64,000 nucleotides of DNA from Agelas oroides. Taxonomy: Eukaryota > Porifera > Demospongiae > Agelasida > Agelasidae. The stretch spans positions 5,918,814 through 5,982,813 of the forward strand of contig OX422196.1 of NCBI GenBank assembly GCA_949130485.1, written 5' to 3'. How positions within the stretch are numbered: position 1 is the stretch's first letter; each line of letters opens with the position of its first letter. A program made the translations under genes and the position numbers. The notes beneath the pieces were generated by a model that had not been told where the DNA came from, did not search any database, and saw only the letters and a program-made list of their open reading frames with translations. Below are positions 63,230-64,000 of this stretch, in pieces.

Positions 63230-64000
63230 GTACCATTGCTCTACTTGACACTACATGACTCTACTACATTCTACCATGGCTCTACTTGACTCTACTACAC
63301 TCTACGATGGCTCTATTTGGCTCTACTTGACTCTACTACACTATACCATTGCTAGTCCTCGCTCTACTTATCTACTACACTCTATACCTTGTCTCTACTA
63401 CATCCTACCATGGCTCCACGTGTCTCTACTTGACTCTACTACACTCTACCATGGCTCTACCTGGCTCTACTACATTCTACAATGGCTCTACTTGGCTCTA
63501 CATGACTCTACTACATGCTACCATGGCTCTACTTGGCTCTACTTGAGTCTACTACACTCTACCATTGCTCTACTTGGCTCTACTTCACTCTACTACAATC
63601 TACCATAGCTCTACTCCAATGTATACGATGGCTCTACTTCACACTACATGGCTCTACTACATTCTACCATGCCTCTACTTGACTCTACTACACTCTACGA
63701 TGGCTCTACTTGGCTCTACTTGACTCTACTACACTATATGATTGCTAGACCTGGCTGTACTTGTCTCTACTACACTCTACCTTGGCTCTAGTACATCCTA
63801 CCATGGATCCACGTGACTCTACTTGACTCTACTACACTCTTCCATGGCTCTACCTTGCTCTACTACATTCTACCATGGCTCTACTTGAGTCTACATGACT
63901 CTACTACACTCTACCATGGCTCAACTTGGCTCTACTTGAGTCCACTACACTCTATCTTGGGTCTGCTTCGCTCTACTTGACTCTAGTACACTCTACCATG
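63230..64000. repeat. B2-U segment, cut by the window edge
   Basis: B2 63,340 (GTCCTCGC, with CTCTATACC downstream) and U 63,731 (TATATGATTG) match 6.97-7.65, 15.4-16.1 and 25.6-26.3 kb. The array shows no sign of ending at the window edge. Confidence 0.8.

Larger units (their letters stand above)
1..64000. repeat. Satellite array with 10-11 bp word and 31 bp triad, filling the whole window
   Basis: Every line of the window reads as degenerate copies of a 10-11 base word: a CTCTAC-like hexamer (also TTCTAC, TTGTAC, CACTAC, CTGTAC) plus a tail of TTGA, TTGG, ATGA, TACA or CATGG. Three words make the common 31 bp triad CTCTACTTGA, CTCTACTACA, CTCTACCATGG; an inserted CTCTACTTGG word makes 41 bp. 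At a mean of about 10.3 bp this is roughly 6,000 words, an estimate from length. The consensus triad has 11 C, 10 T, 7 A and 3 G, so the plus strand is strongly C-over-G skewed at about 45% GC. No unique DNA longer than a few bases interrupts it. All copies point the same way; I saw no inverted block. The family is unknown to me. Confidence 0.97.

Noticed and set aside
1..64000. A recoded protein array in which TGA is read as tryptophan
   Set aside because: Most plus-strand stops are TGA, so recoding would open longer frames, but the frame still rotates every 31 bp, and TAG and TAA occur in the GCTAG, CTAGTT and CTAATAC words. Low G on the plus strand explains the pattern.
1..64000. CRISPR array
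   Set aside because: There are no unique spacers between constant repeats; all sequence is related and the period is 10-11 and 31 bp.
1..64000. Telomeric or known centromeric satellite
   Set aside because: No TTAGGG-type repeats and no CENP-B box were seen. A centromeric role cannot be excluded, but nothing in the sequence supports it directly.
1..64000. Interspersed transposon or retroelement insertion
   Set aside because: Reading through all lines I found no stretch off the word pattern longer than a few bases, no poly-A tail, no terminal repeats and no target-site duplication.
1..64000. Synthetic or cloning artefact, given the many NcoI, BamHI and EcoRI sites
   Set aside because: The sites belong to the repeat words and mutate with them; no vector sequence or linker is present.

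Overview
The window is one uninterrupted tandem-repeat (satellite) array from edge to edge. I see no protein-coding gene, RNA gene, transposon, CRISPR array or stretch of unique DNA. The elementary unit is a degenerate 10-11 bp word, a CTCTAC-like hexamer followed by a 4-5 base tail (TTGA, TTGG, ATGA, TACA or CATGG). Words are usually joined as a 31 bp triad (CTCTACTTGA, then CTCTACTACA, then CTCTACCATGG), often with an extra 10 bp word giving 41 bp. A 64 kb satellite with several nested repeat levels points to a eukaryotic nuclear genome, probably heterochromatin or a long minisatellite block. The sequence does not identify the species, and I do not recognise the satellite family.

About 100 diverged words act as landmarks. 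'A boxes' (core TATATCATTGCTAGACCTGG) fall by downstream sequence into subfamilies I call P, Q, R, S, T, U and V. 'B boxes' (core TATACCATTGCTAGTCCTGG) fall into B1, B2 and B3. 'C boxes' have CATTCCTAG in the same place, and 'D boxes' carry GAATTC. Their order shows a higher-order repeat (HOR). The fullest cycle runs from about 2,369 to 11,034 (8.67 kb) in the order B1, Q, Q, R, S, C, P, D, B2, U, D, B2, T, B2, V, D, and then B1 again.

Layout: 1-1,966 is a partial cycle plus a 649 bp tandem duplication. 2,369-11,034 is the complete HOR. 11,035-18,889 is a second cycle lacking one Q and the V end. 18,890-29,324 is a third cycle whose B2-U-B2-T-B2-V half is duplicated at about 3.9 kb. 29,325-44,416 holds three shortened cycles of about 2.9-3.1, 5.1 and 6.5 kb. 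44,417-47,039 is a degenerate cycle. From about 47,040 to 58,041 the array switches to a different sub-array built from S, B3 and P boxes, with 1.9 kb, 4.2 kb and 1.07 kb duplications. 58,042-60,150 returns to the B2-S-C-P order, 60,150-63,230 is S-B3-P again, and the last 0.8 kb is B2-U, cut by the window edge.

Nothing here works as genes in a pathway. What the sequence shows is a record of repeated unequal exchange: nested tandem duplications of 82, 146 (twice), 179, 224, 649, 707, 782, 1,071, 1,902, about 3,092, about 3,900 and about 4,218 bp, several with junctions at or near the A and B boxes. The TA step inside each CTCTAC word recurs every 10-11 bp, close to the DNA helical repeat, which suggests (not shown) an effect on nucleosome positioning. 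All box positions were read by eye and are good to a few bases; larger block edges are approximate because the internal repetition makes them ambiguous.
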